A stretch of 64,000 nucleotides of DNA from Streptomyces sp. MNU76. Lineage in GTDB: Bacteria; Actinomycetota; Actinomycetes; Streptomycetales; Streptomycetaceae. Location of the stretch: NCBI RefSeq assembly GCF_020982545.1, contig NZ_JAJKLK010000030.1:186001-250000 (forward strand), given 5' to 3'. A program made the position numbers and the translations under genes. This document shows, in pieces, positions 54,690-62,863 of the stretch (position 1 is the first letter of the stretch; every line of letters starts with the position of its first letter). The notes under the pieces are model-generated. The model ran no database searches. It was not told the DNA's origin and saw nothing but the letters and a program-made list of their open reading frames with translations.

Positions 54690-55270
54690 GGGCATGATCA
54701 TGCGTCGGCAGTGGTCAGGCCATCAGGCCCATTTCTGTCGGCGTGTGCTGGTGCAGGGCAGAGTGCGCAGGCCTGCACTGCTGTCGTCCGGGCAGTGTCC
54801 GGTGCAGCTCGGCCCGGTCCGCGAACGCACCGCCCACCAGCGGGCCGACGAACTCGCGCCGCCGAACACGGCCATGAAGTAGCCCTGGTACGGCCCCTTT
54901 CACGCGGAGTGGTGATGTCGGCGACGATCGTCATCGCCAGCGACATCAGCCCGCCGCTGCCGAGACCCTGCACGGCGCGGAACGCCGCGAGTTCGTAGAT
55001 CGACGTGGTGCATTCGCACAGCAGCGAGCCGACGGTGAACAGGGCGATCGTGGTGAGGTAGACGGGCCTGCGGCCGTGGATATCGGAGAGCTTGCCGTAC
55101 AGCGGCGTCGCGATGGTGGCGGTGATGGGATACGCGGTGGTCACCCATGCCTGGGTGGTCAGCCCGTGCAGGTCGTCGGCGATGGTCCGCAGCATGGACG
55201 AGACCACCATGCCGAGCACCAGCCCGGATATGACCGTGGTGATCTGCCGGTGACTGAGCCGCGGCGGCAT
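54690..55270 (-). pseudogene. MFS drug transporter fragment
   Basis: Starts near 55270 (MPPRLSHRQITTVISGLVLGMVVSSML) and encodes the first helices of a DHA2/EmrB-type transporter: QAWVTTAYPITATIATPLYGKLSDIHGRRPVYLTTIALFTVGSLLCECTTSIYELAAFRAVQGLGSGGLMSLAMTIVADITTPRERG. The usual TIVGTALPTIADDLHG segment is shortened to SSMLRTIADDLHG. After PRERG the frame shifts (GPLVGGAFADRAEL is in another frame) and the gene ends. Non-functional. Confidence 0.75.
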
Positions 55271-55287
55271 GTCCCCGGCCGCGCCCT

Positions 55288-55316
55288 GGGACCATCCCCG
55301 CGGGTGCGGGGAGCAG
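55288..55316. CRISPR. isolated type I-E-like CRISPR repeat
   Basis: The 29 bases read, on the minus strand, CTGCTCCCCGCACCCGCGGG followed by GATGGTCCC. This has the stem-loop and length of Streptomyces type I-E repeats (CCCCGC...GCGGGG, ending in GGTCCC). No second repeat is found 61 bases away on either side, and no cas genes are in the window. It is a single remnant or a chance match. Confidence 0.4.
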
Positions 55317-55353
55317 GGTGTACCGCCGAGCCACCAGGACTTATAGGCATGCC

Positions 55354-55395
55354 GTCGCGGGCCAACTGGGCTGTGTGGCCCAGCTGGCCCGCGAC
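55354..55395 (-). terminator. 18-bp hairpin terminator
   Basis: GTCGCGGGCCAACTGGGC (55354-55371) pairs with GCCCAGCTGGCCCGCGAC (55378-55395), one mismatch, six-base loop. It ends ten bases before the stop codon of the CNNM gene at 55405. Confidence 0.85.
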
Positions 55396-55404
55396 GACTG
55401 GTGG

Positions 55405-56430
55405 TCAGCTCCGGTCCGAGGGGCTGGGGCCGACCAGTTCCTCCAGGACGTCTTCCATGGTCACGAAGCCGATGACAGTGCCCTTCTCGCCGGTGACGGC
55501 GGCCAGGTGGGTGCCGGCGGCGCGCATGGCGGTCATGGTGTCGTCGAGCGGGGTGTCGATCTCGACCTGGATGACCGGGTGCAGGGCGCTGCGCGGGAAG
55601 GGCCGGGTGCGCTCGGCGGCGCCCAGGGCGTCCTTGATGTGGAGATAGCCCAGCACCTCGTCGGCGGGTCCGGTGACCGGCAGGCGGGAGAAGCCTGAGG
55701 CCGCGGCGGCGCGTTCCAGCTGCTGCGGGGTGGTCTCGTGGTCCACGGTGACCGTCTTGTTCAGCGGCACCATCACCTCGCCGACCGGGCGGGTGCCCAG
55801 TTCGAGTGCGTCCTGGAGGCGTTCGACGTCGGCGGGGTCCAGCAGCCCGGCCTCGCTGGAGTCCTTGACCAGACGGGCGAGTTCGTCGTCGGTGAAGACG
55901 GAGGCGACCTCGTCCTTCGGCTCGACCTTCAAGAGCCGCAGCAGCGTGTTGGCGAAGGCGTTGATGCCGAAGATGACCGGCTTGAAGGCACGGGTGAGGG
56001 CCACCAGTGGGGGGCCGAGCAGCAGCGCGGTCGGCGCGGGTGCGGCGAGGGCGATGTTCTTCGGCACCATCTCGCCGACCAGCATGTGCAGATAGGTCGC
56101 CGCGGTGAGCGCGATGACGAAGGCGATCGGGTGGATCAGCGCCTCAGGCACCCCGATGGCGTGGAACGGCGGCTCCAGCAGGTGGGCGATGGCGGGTTCG
56201 GCGACCGCGCCCAGCACCAGGGAGGAGACGGTGATGCCGAGCTGCGCGGTGGCCATCATCGCGGACAGGTGCTCCAGGGCCCACAGCGTGCTCTTCGCCC
56301 GCCGGTTGCCCTGGAGTGCGGCCGGTTCGATCTGGCTGCGCCGTACCGAGATGAGGGCGAACTCGGCGCCGACGAAGAACGCGTTGGTGACCAGGGTGAG
56401 TGCGCCGATCAGCAGCTGGATCGTGGTCAT
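55405..56430 (-). CDS. CNNM/CorC-type transporter with CBS domains, second in operon
   Basis: 341 aa from ATG 56430. DUF21 membrane domain (NAFFVGAEFALISVRRSQIE, AQLGITVSSLVLGAVAEPAI, LVGEMVPKNIALA) and paired CBS domains (GEVMVPLNKTVTVDHETTPQQLERAAAASGFSRLPV and GTHLAAVTGEKGTVIGFVTMEDVLEELVG). It lacks a C-terminal CorC_HlyC domain. Family members transport Mg2+ or other divalent cations. Overlaps the preceding gene by four bases (ATGA). Confidence 0.88.
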   Translation of the reverse strand: MTTIQLLIGALTLVTNAFFVGAEFALISVRRSQIEPAALQGNRRAKSTLWALEHLSAMMATAQLGITVSSLVLGAVAEPAIAHLLEPPFHAIGVPEALIHPIAFVIALTAATYLHMLVGEMVPKNIALAAPAPTALLLGPPLVALTRAFKPVIFGINAFANTLLRLLKVEPKDEVASVFTDDELARLVKDSSEAGLLDPADVERLQDALELGTRPVGEVMVPLNKTVTVDHETTPQQLERAAAASGFSRLPVTGPADEVLGYLHIKDALGAAERTRPFPRSALHPVIQVEIDTPLDDTMTAMRAAGTHLAAVTGEKGTVIGFVTMEDVLEELVGPSPSDRS

Positions 56431-57761
56431 CGGGCGTCCTCCGTGCTCGGCTGGGCGGCGGCCGGGGCGGTGATGCGGACCCGGTCGGCCCGGTGGTGCT
56501 CGATGTTCAGGACGGCCAGCTGCCAGCCGTCCACGTCGATGCGGTCGGTCAGGGCCGGGATGCGCTCCAGGCGGGTGGCGACCAGGCCGGCCAGCGTCTC
56601 GTACGGGCCGTCGGGTGCGGCGAAGCCGATCTCCTTGAGTTCGTCCAGGCGGACGCTGCCGTCGGCCTCCCACACGGGCCGGCCGTCCGGGGACTCGGCG
56701 ACGGGCATCAGGTCGGGCTGCTGGTGCGGGTCGTGTTCGTCGCGGACCTCGCCGACGACCTCCTCGACGATGTCCTCGACCGTGGCGACGCCGGCGGTGC
56801 CGCCGTACTCGTCGATGATCACGGCCATGGTGCGGGAGGCGCGCAGCCGGCCCAGGAGCTTGTCGACCGGCAGCGAGTGGGGCACCCGCAGCGGCTCGGT
56901 GGCCAGCTCGGTGACCGCGGTGACGGCCCGCTTGTCCTCCTCCAGGGCGAGGACGTCGCGGATGTGGACGGTCCCGATGACCTCGTCCAGGCTGTCGCGG
57001 TAGACGGGGAAGCGGGACAGGCCGGTGGCCAGCGTGAGGTTCGCCGCGTCCGTCGCGGTGGCGTGGGCCTGAAGGGCCTTCACGTCCACGCGCGGGGTCA
57101 TGACGTTCTCGGCGGTCAGCTCGGACAGGTGCAGGGTGCGCACGAACAGCTCGGCCGAGTCCGCCTCGATCGCTCCCTCACGGGCGGAGTGCCTGGCCAG
57201 CGCGACCAGTTCCTCCGGGGTGCGGGCGGAGGCGAGCTCTTCCTGCGGTTCCAGCCCGAAGCGGCGCACCAGACGGTTCGCGGTGTTGTTCAGGTGCCGG
57301 ATCAGCGGGGCGAACGCGGCGGTGAAGCCGCGCTGCGGGCCGGCCACCGCCTTGGCGACGGTCAGCGGGCTGGAGATCGCCCAGTTCTTCGGGACCAGCT
57401 CACCGACCACCATCAGCACCACCGTGGCGATCGTGACGCCCAGCAGGGTCGAGACGGTGGAGACGGCGCCGGCCGGCAGGCCGACAGCTTCCAGCGGGCC
57501 ACGCAGCAGGGCGGCGAGCGACGGCTCGGCGAGCATGCCGATCACCAGCGAGGTCACCGTGATGCCCAGCTGGGCACCGGAGAGCTGGAAGGTCAGCGTG
57601 CGTACGGCCTTCAAGGCTCCCTCGGCACCGCGCTCACCGGCCGCGGCGGCGCGCTCCAGCTCACCACGCTCGATCGTCGTCAGGGAGAACTCGGCCGCGA
57701 CGAACACCGCACACGCCAAGGTCAGAGCAAGGGCCAGGAGCAACAGCAGGACTTCGGTCAC
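56427..57761 (-). CDS. CNNM/CorC-type transporter with CBS and CorC_HlyC domains
   Basis: 444 aa, GTG start at 57761. DUF21 domain (ALTLACAVFVAAEFSLTTIERGELER, GAQLGITVTSLVIGMLAEPSLA, VGELVPKNWAIS), two CBS domains (AENVMTPRVDVKALQAHATATDA...FPVYRDSLDEVIGTVHIRDVL and TMAVIIDEYGGTAGVATVEDIVEEVVGEV) and a C-terminal CorC_HlyC domain (VWEADGSVRLDELKEIG...DVDGWQLAVLNIE). Transport of Mg2+ is known for the family. First gene of a two-gene operon; the leader may contain an M-box-like element. Confidence 0.9.
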   Translation of the reverse strand: MTEVLLLLLALALTLACAVFVAAEFSLTTIERGELERAAAAGERGAEGALKAVRTLTFQLSGAQLGITVTSLVIGMLAEPSLAALLRGPLEAVGLPAGAVSTVSTLLGVTIATVVLMVVGELVPKNWAISSPLTVAKAVAGPQRGFTAAFAPLIRHLNNTANRLVRRFGLEPQEELASARTPEELVALARHSAREGAIEADSAELFVRTLHLSELTAENVMTPRVDVKALQAHATATDAANLTLATGLSRFPVYRDSLDEVIGTVHIRDVLALEEDKRAVTAVTELATEPLRVPHSLPVDKLLGRLRASRTMAVIIDEYGGTAGVATVEDIVEEVVGEVRDEHDPHQQPDLMPVAESPDGRPVWEADGSVRLDELKEIGFAAPDGPYETLAGLVATRLERIPALTDRIDVDGWQLAVLNIEHHRADRVRITAPAAAQPSTEDAR

Positions 57762-57838
57762 CGTGCCACCCCCGACCCCTCACCTATGCGTGGCGGGCGG
57801 GCAATGGCACGGCTGGGACTGGGAGGTTCACCCATGGC
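57762..57838 (-). promoter_or_regulatory. possible M-box-like leader of the CNNM operon
   Basis: On the minus strand the leader reads GGGTGAACCTCC, then TGCCATTGCCCG and CGCCACGCATAGGTGAG just before the GTG start. These occur in the order of the conserved blocks AGGTGAGGCTCC, TGCC-TGCCC and CGCCAA-GGGT of the M-box (ykoK) magnesium riboswitch. Several conserved positions differ and the central hairpin is short, so it may be degenerate or a coincidence. Confidence 0.25.
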
Positions 57839-58067
57839 GGGTCTGCTGCTCCTTCTTGGCTCATCGGATCGGGCGGATCCTGGTGCGGTTCGGTGAGGCG
57901 TCTACGCCCAGACCCCCATAGTAAAGGGGCGGCAAAGTCGCCTTGCGGGGGCGGCTTCCGCCGTCCGCACGGGTGGTTTTCGGACGTTCCATGAGCTTGG
58001 GATTCAACCTCATACCCGTGGTCAGCCTGTGGCTGAACGAGGTCCGAGCGGGCCGTGACGTCAAGAA

Positions 58068-58117
58068 GGTGACAAGTTTCCTTGACATTCACTGGTGTGA
58101 CAAGGAAACTTGTCACC
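58068..58117. promoter_or_regulatory. 17-bp inverted-repeat operator over a promoter
   Basis: GGTGACAAGTTTCCTTG (58068-58084) is perfectly repeated in inverse as CAAGGAAACTTGTCACC (58101-58117), with a 16-base centre. TTGACA at 58082-58087 fits a -35 box, with a possible -10 about 17 bases later near 58105. The GTG start of the XRE gene begins at 58118, directly after the second arm, so the mRNA may be leaderless. Likely autoregulatory operator. Confidence 0.7.
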
Positions 58118-58321
58118 GTGCGAAACCATGTGCGGGAGTACCGACTCGAGCGACGGATCTCTCAGGCCGAGCTGGCTGAGGCCGTGGGTGTGTCGCGGCA
58201 GACCATCAACGCCATCGAGACCGGGCGCTATCTCCCCTCGCTCCCGCTCGCGTTCGCGCTGGCCGGCTTCTTCGGCACGGTCATCGAGCAGCTGTTCACA
58301 CCGAGCGAAGGTGACGCGTAA
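58118..58321 (+). CDS. XRE-family HTH regulator
   Basis: 67 aa from GTG 58118. Nearly the whole protein is the helix-turn-helix: EYRLERRISQAELAEAVGVSRQTINAIETGRYLPSLPLAFALAGFFGTVIEQLF. This compact type (YdeI/YozG-like) often sits with small membrane proteins. Its stop overlaps the next ATG (TAATG). It is likely to bind the palindrome just upstream. Confidence 0.88.
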   Translation: MRNHVREYRLERRISQAELAEAVGVSRQTINAIETGRYLPSLPLAFALAGFFGTVIEQLFTPSEGDA

Positions 58322-58713
58322 TGATGGACGTAGATCCCGTGACGGCGTGGCGGGCCGACATGGCCTGGTACCTGGGCATCGCCGTCGCGTCAGGGCTGGC
58401 TTTCGGATTAGGCCAGGGGCTGGTGGCCGGGTTGCTGGCCGGTACGAGCATGCTGGTCTTCGCCCTTGCCCTGGCGCTGGGCCGCCGCCGCATTGACGCC
58501 ATCCGGGCCGTCGGGGGCGCCGGCGACGAGCGCAACCGCGCTCTGTACATGCGCTCGTTGTCGGTAGCCGGTGGCGTTCTCGGCCTGGTCGTCACCGGGT
58601 GGTACCTGGTCAGTGTGGCCCGGGGTGAGCCCGACGGGACACTGCTCGCCCTCACCGTGCTGTTCGCGGGCGTGTTCGTCGGCGCTGGCGTGGTCAGCTC
58701 GTGGCGGGGGTGA
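58321..58713 (+). CDS. four-helix membrane protein coupled to XRE regulator
   Basis: 130 aa. Predicted four membrane helices: WYLGIAVASGLAFGLGQGLVAGLLAGTSMLVFALALALG and SVAGGVLGLVVTGWYLVSVA plus LLALTVLFAGVFVGAGVVS. Starts at ATG 58321 overlapping the XRE stop. XRE plus small membrane protein pairs are a known regulatory unit in Gram-positives, but function is not established. Overlaps the next gene by GTGA. Confidence 0.7.
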   Translation: MMDVDPVTAWRADMAWYLGIAVASGLAFGLGQGLVAGLLAGTSMLVFALALALGRRRIDAIRAVGGAGDERNRALYMRSLSVAGGVLGLVVTGWYLVSVARGEPDGTLLALTVLFAGVFVGAGVVSSWRG

Positions 58714-59786
58714 CGCCAGCCGAGGTGCCGCGGGCCGGCACGCCCGACCGCCGACGGCGCCGTCGTCTCGCCTGGGCGCTGGTGGCCACGGCGCCGCTGG
58801 TGGCCGAGTTCGCCTCGGGCAACTTGCCAGTCATCTACGTATGGCTGCTGGTGATCTACGCGCCCCTGTACGGCGGCGCCGCCGTGTTCATCCGCGACTT
58901 GGGCCGTCGCTCCGCGCGGCCCTGGCCGGTCATCTTCACTCTGGGCTTGGCCTACGGCGTGGTCGAGGAGTCGTTCATCAGCTTCTCGCTGTTCAACCCC
59001 GACTATGCTGACCTGCGGCTGCTCGACTTCGGGTGGATCCCGGCGCTCGGTATCGGGTCGTGGTGGACGACGTTCGTCGTACTGCTCCACGCCGTGTGGA
59101 GCATCTGCGTGCCCATCGCTCTGGTGGAGGCCCTGGGCGGCGACCTCGCCGATCGGCCCTGGCTCACCCCCCGCGGCCTTGCCTGGGCCGTGCTGGCCAT
59201 CGGCCTGGGCGGAGCGGCGACGGCCGGTATCACCTTGTCCGAGGACGACTTCGTGCCGTCGTCCGCACACCTGGCCGGCGCCGCGGTGGCGGTGACGGCA
59301 CTTTTCGCGCTCGCCGGGTGGCTGGCTCGCACGCCGCGCCGTCCGTCCCGAGCCGCAGGTGACGGCGCTGCCCCTCCCGCGGCGCCACCCGAGCTCGCTG
59401 CCTCCGGTCGGCCCGTGGTTCCCGCCGGGGCGGCGCCCACGCCTCAACGGGCCGCCGCAGCTGCGGTGAGCGCCACGCTCCTCTTCGTCGCTGGCGCCGC
59501 CCAGGTCGGGCCCGCGCCGGCGGTGGTGACGGTCTACCTGGTCCTCGTCGCCTGGGGCGTGACAGCGGTCAGACGATGGTCGGCCCGCCCCGGCTGGTCG
59601 CCACGCCACCGCCTCGCCCTGGCCGCCGGCGCACTGGTGCCCCACCTGGCTTTCGCCGTGGCGCAGCGGTCGCTGGTCGAGGTCCCACTGTGGCTGGACC
59701 TGCTCGGCAACCTGATCTTCATCTCCGGCACAACCACCCTGGTGATGGCCGGCTGGCGGGCCGTCGGTCGCTCCGCCACCCCTTGA
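58710..59786 (+). CDS. uncharacterised polytopic membrane protein
   Basis: 358 aa from GTG 58710 (GTGA overlap). Eight or so membrane helices, with a conserved-looking acidic motif GVVEESFISFSLFNPDYADL in the second or third helix and a Pro/Ala-rich cytosolic loop near residues 215-245. The EE motif recalls CPBP-type intramembrane proteins but the other motifs are not seen. Third gene of the XRE operon. Confidence 0.6.
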   Translation: MTPAEVPRAGTPDRRRRRRLAWALVATAPLVAEFASGNLPVIYVWLLVIYAPLYGGAAVFIRDLGRRSARPWPVIFTLGLAYGVVEESFISFSLFNPDYADLRLLDFGWIPALGIGSWWTTFVVLLHAVWSICVPIALVEALGGDLADRPWLTPRGLAWAVLAIGLGGAATAGITLSEDDFVPSSAHLAGAAVAVTALFALAGWLARTPRRPSRAAGDGAAPPAAPPELAASGRPVVPAGAAPTPQRAAAAAVSATLLFVAGAAQVGPAPAVVTVYLVLVAWGVTAVRRWSARPGWSPRHRLALAAGALVPHLAFAVAQRSLVEVPLWLDLLGNLIFISGTTTLVMAGWRAVGRSATP

Positions 59787-59953
59787 CACTGGCCCAAGCG
59801 GCCCTGCTGGTGTGGTCAAACACCATCATTGGGGCCCACTGAGCCTCCGCCAAGCTCGTTTCCGCAGTTCAGTGGGGCTGGTGTGATGCGTTGGTGAGGT
59901 CCTCACGCTGACAGGTGGCATGATCGTCGGGGCGAGATCATCCGCCCGCTCCG

Positions 59954-60787
59954 TCAGCGCTGTACTTCGCTGTTCGCCAGGACGAGCAGGGCCCGCAGGA
60001 GCGTGGTGGCCTGCCGGGTGTCGGTGCGGAGCTTGGTCAGGATCCGCCAGTTCTTGAGGTTCGCGAAGCCGTGTTCGTTGGCGGCGCGTTCGCGGCTGAC
60101 CAGGCGGTTCGCTTCCTTCTCGGCGGCGGTCAGCTTGTGGTTGCGGGTGGCCTTGCGGCCGGTGATGATCACCGGGTCGTCGTCGGGTTTGTCGTCGAGG
60201 CCGACGAAGCCGAGGTCGGCCAGGGCGCCGAGGCCGGCTTCCCGCAGGTGTTCGGTGATCTTGTTGTGGCGGGCGGTGGTGATCTCGCTGGACCGGCCGG
60301 GCTTGGCTGCGGAGATCCAGATCAGGTTGCCCTTCTCGTCGGTCAGTGCGAGAAACAGCAGGCCATGGGCCTTGTGCTTGCCCGAGTAGTTCTTCCGGTC
60401 GTCCTTCCCAGTGCGGCGGTGGGTGCGGATCAGGGTGCCGTCGAGGAGGACCACGACCCCGCCGCTGCGGGCGATCTTCTTCAGCGCGCGGTCCAGGCGT
60501 GGGGCGCGGGCGGCCAGCAGCTTGACGACTTCCTTCACCCAGCGGCGGACGGTGGACTCCCCGACACCGTTGCCGCCGGCCATGTCGGCCAGGCGCTGGT
60601 CGTGACGCAGGACGGCGAGCACGATGACGGCCTGCTTACCGGGTTCGGCCTTGCGCCAGACAGAGCGCATCCGGTTGCGGCGCCGGCGTATCAGGCCGGC
60701 GACGAGATCGATGGTCCGCTTCGACAGCGGGAGGCGGACCTGGTAGACAACATCCTGAGCGCCCTCGGCGGGCTGGTTTTTCGTCAC
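59954..60787 (-). CDS. IS5-like transposase (intact)
   Basis: 277 aa. Helix-turn-helix and DDE_Tnp_4-type domain with D in VVVLLDGTLIRT, D in LADLGFVGLDD and E in RERAANEHGFANL. Restores the frame lost in copy 1. GTG start at 60787. Presumably the functional transposase for both copies. Confidence 0.88.
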   Translation of the reverse strand: MTKNQPAEGAQDVVYQVRLPLSKRTIDLVAGLIRRRRNRMRSVWRKAEPGKQAVIVLAVLRHDQRLADMAGGNGVGESTVRRWVKEVVKLLAARAPRLDRALKKIARSGGVVVLLDGTLIRTHRRTGKDDRKNYSGKHKAHGLLFLALTDEKGNLIWISAAKPGRSSEITTARHNKITEHLREAGLGALADLGFVGLDDKPDDDPVIITGRKATRNHKLTAAEKEANRLVSRERAANEHGFANLKNWRILTKLRTDTRQATTLLRALLVLANSEVQR

Positions 60788-60860
60788 ACATCAACCAACT
60801 CCCGCCGGGGGCCCTCGCGTTACGGCCGGAATCGGCCCGTCCGGCCGCCAACACCGCTGG

Positions 60861-61337
60861 TCAGCATGGCCGGTAGCGGCCCGATGCGGTGCGGACGAGC
60901 CAGCCCCGGTCGGAGAGTTTGCGCAGCTGACCCCGGACCGGCTCGATCTTCCCCGGCGTCGTCTCCCGGCCCAGTCCGACGGCAACGTCCTTGGCCATCA
61001 CCGGACCGTCCGACCCGGCCACGATCTCCATGATCCGACGGTATTCCGAGGTCAGGGCCTGAAGCCCCATCCCCTCGACACGATCGGGGACCACCCGCAT
61101 CCCGCCCGCACCCGGGCCCACCGTCACAGCGACCGGCTCCGGCTCCGGCTCCGGCGACACGATGCCCGACGGCCGCCGTCCACCGTCGGTGGCCTCGGCC
61201 CACTGCCCGAACACCACCTCGGCGGCCTCCAACCGGGCCACCTCCAGCTCGAGTTCGCCCAGCTCCTTACGCAGGAGCTCAGCACGTTTCGCCAGCTCAA
61301 GCCGCCGCCCGATCGTCCACGTCAGCACGTCTGTCAT
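60861..61337 (-). CDS. IS passenger protein, copy 2
   Basis: 158 aa from ATG 61337. Same as the gene at 662-1150 apart from a shorter Glu-Pro tract (SPEPEPEPVAV), two repeats less. Coiled-coil N terminus and winged-helix-like C terminus as described there. Confidence 0.6.
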   Translation of the reverse strand: MTDVLTWTIGRRLELAKRAELLRKELGELELEVARLEAAEVVFGQWAEATDGGRRPSGIVSPEPEPEPVAVTVGPGAGGMRVVPDRVEGMGLQALTSEYRRIMEIVAGSDGPVMAKDVAVGLGRETTPGKIEPVRGQLRKLSDRGWLVRTASGRYRPC

Positions 61338-61629
61338 GAACATCCCTCCCGACGCGGAACCTACGCGGCAGCCCCGAACCTCACGCCAGAACCCGCGAGA
61401 ACGCCCGCGCCGGACGATCTCGTGCTAACGATCACGCCACCTGTCAGCGTGAGGACCTCACCGCGCATCACACCAGCCCCACTGAACTGCGGAAACGAAC
61501 TTGGCGGAGTCTCACTCATGGTCGATGTTCCTCTCATGAGAACCATCTGACCCTCTGTCACCATCCTCCGCATCTCGGGGGAACCTCAGGTCAAGAACCG
61601 TACGTACACATGAAGGAGTGAACGCCACG

Positions 61630-62694
61630 ATGGTGTTCAAGCGGCTGCTCGGATCGCTCGGCGTGGGCGGGCCCACGGTGGACACGGTCCTGGACCCGGG
61701 CGCGGCGCTGCCCGGCGGGACCCTGAGCGGGCAGGTCCACCTCAGGGGCGGTGACGCGGACTTCACGATCGAGCACATCACCCTGGAGCTGGTGGCCCGC
61801 GTCGAGGCCGAGCACGACGGCGGGGAGTCCGAGGGCGCGGTCGTCTTCGAGCGGTTCACCGTCGGCGGCAGCTTCCGCCTCGCCGCCGGCGAACTGCACA
61901 GCGTGCCCTTCAGTGTGATGCTGCCGTGGGAGACCCCCATCACCGAGCTGTACGGGCAGGGTCTGGGCATCGTGCTCGGGGTGCGCACCGAGCTGGCGGT
62001 GGCGGGCGCGAAGGACAAGGGCGACCTCGACCAGCTCGCGGTGCGCCCTCTACCCGCCCAGGAGGCGATCCTGGAGGCGCTCGGGACGCTCGGCTTCGGC
62101 TTCAAGTCCGCGGACCTGGAGCTGGGGCGCATCGGCGGCACCGGCCAGCAGCTGCCCTTCTACCAGGAGATCGAGCTCGCCCCGGCACCGCAGTACGCGC
62201 ACCAGATGAACGAGATCGAGGTGACCTTCCTCGCCGGTCCGGCCGGTTTGGAGGTGGTCCTGGAGGCCGACAAGCGCGGCGGACTCTTTTCCGGGGGCCA
62301 CGACGCGGTGTCCCGTTTCACCGTCAGCCACCACGGCGTCGAGCAGATCAACTGGAGCGCCGAAGTCGACGGCTGGATCCGTCAGATGGTCGAGCACCGC
62401 GCCTCCTACGGTTCTCACGGATCGTACGGGCACGGCGAGTCGCACCACGGCGGCCACTACGGCCACGGCGCCCCCTACGCCGCCCACGGCAGCCACCCCC
62501 ACAAGGACGACCACGGTCACGGCGACCACCATCACGGCGAGGGCCACGGGCACCGCTCGGGGCCCGGCATGGGAACCGTGGTCGCGGCCGGCGCGGCGGG
62601 CCTCGCCGTCGGTGTGGTCGGCGGCATGGTCGCGGCCGAAGTCATCGACGAGGTCTTCGATGATGAGGAGGAAGACGGAGAGGACGAAGGCTGA
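61630..62694 (+). CDS. Spo0M-family sporulation-control protein
   Basis: 354 aa from ATG 61630 (AAGGAG upstream). Arrestin-like Spo0M domain: VFKRLLGSLGVGGPTVDTVLDPGAALPGGTLSGQVHLRGGDADFTIEHITLELVARVE... to about residue 240. A His/Gly-rich segment (residues about 255-310) and a hydrophobic stretch (VVAAGAAGLAVGVVGGMVAAEV) with an acidic end follow. B. subtilis Spo0M affects sporulation and motility; the His-rich region could bind metal. Isolated gene. Confidence 0.88.
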   Translation: MVFKRLLGSLGVGGPTVDTVLDPGAALPGGTLSGQVHLRGGDADFTIEHITLELVARVEAEHDGGESEGAVVFERFTVGGSFRLAAGELHSVPFSVMLPWETPITELYGQGLGIVLGVRTELAVAGAKDKGDLDQLAVRPLPAQEAILEALGTLGFGFKSADLELGRIGGTGQQLPFYQEIELAPAPQYAHQMNEIEVTFLAGPAGLEVVLEADKRGGLFSGGHDAVSRFTVSHHGVEQINWSAEVDGWIRQMVEHRASYGSHGSYGHGESHHGGHYGHGAPYAAHGSHPHKDDHGHGDHHHGEGHGHRSGPGMGTVVAAGAAGLAVGVVGGMVAAEVIDEVFDDEEEDGEDEG

Positions 62695-62709
62695 CCCACC
62701 CCGTCACCA

Positions 62710-62753
62710 CTCGAGGGGCCGCGCGGGCGCCTCGCGCCAGACGGCCCCTCGAG
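62710..62753 (+). terminator. 12-bp hairpin terminator
   Basis: CTCGAGGGGCCG (62710-62721) and CGGCCCCTCGAG (62742-62753), 15 bases after the Spo0M stop. Confidence 0.8.
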
Positions 62754-62838
62754 ACCGGCATCGGTATCGCCGCTGTGCTGGGCGCTGACGGGTCATCGGT
62801 GCGTTGCCGTGGTCCTGGGGCCGCCCCATCGCAGTCTG

Positions 62839-62863
62839 CCGTGAGCCCCTGGCGGGCTCACGG
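62839..62863 (-). terminator. 10-bp hairpin terminator
   Basis: CCGTGAGCCC (62839-62848) pairs with GGGCTCACGG (62854-62863). It overlaps the stop codon of the minus-strand GH16 gene. Confidence 0.65.

Larger units (their letters stand above)
59841..61513 (-). mobile_element. IS5-like DDE insertion sequence, copy 2
   Basis: 1673 bp, same long inverted repeats as copy 1 and flanked by ACT (59838-59840 and 61514-61516). Inverted relative to copy 1. Inserted in an intergenic region between the membrane-protein gene and Spo0M. Encodes an intact transposase and the passenger protein. Confidence 0.88.
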
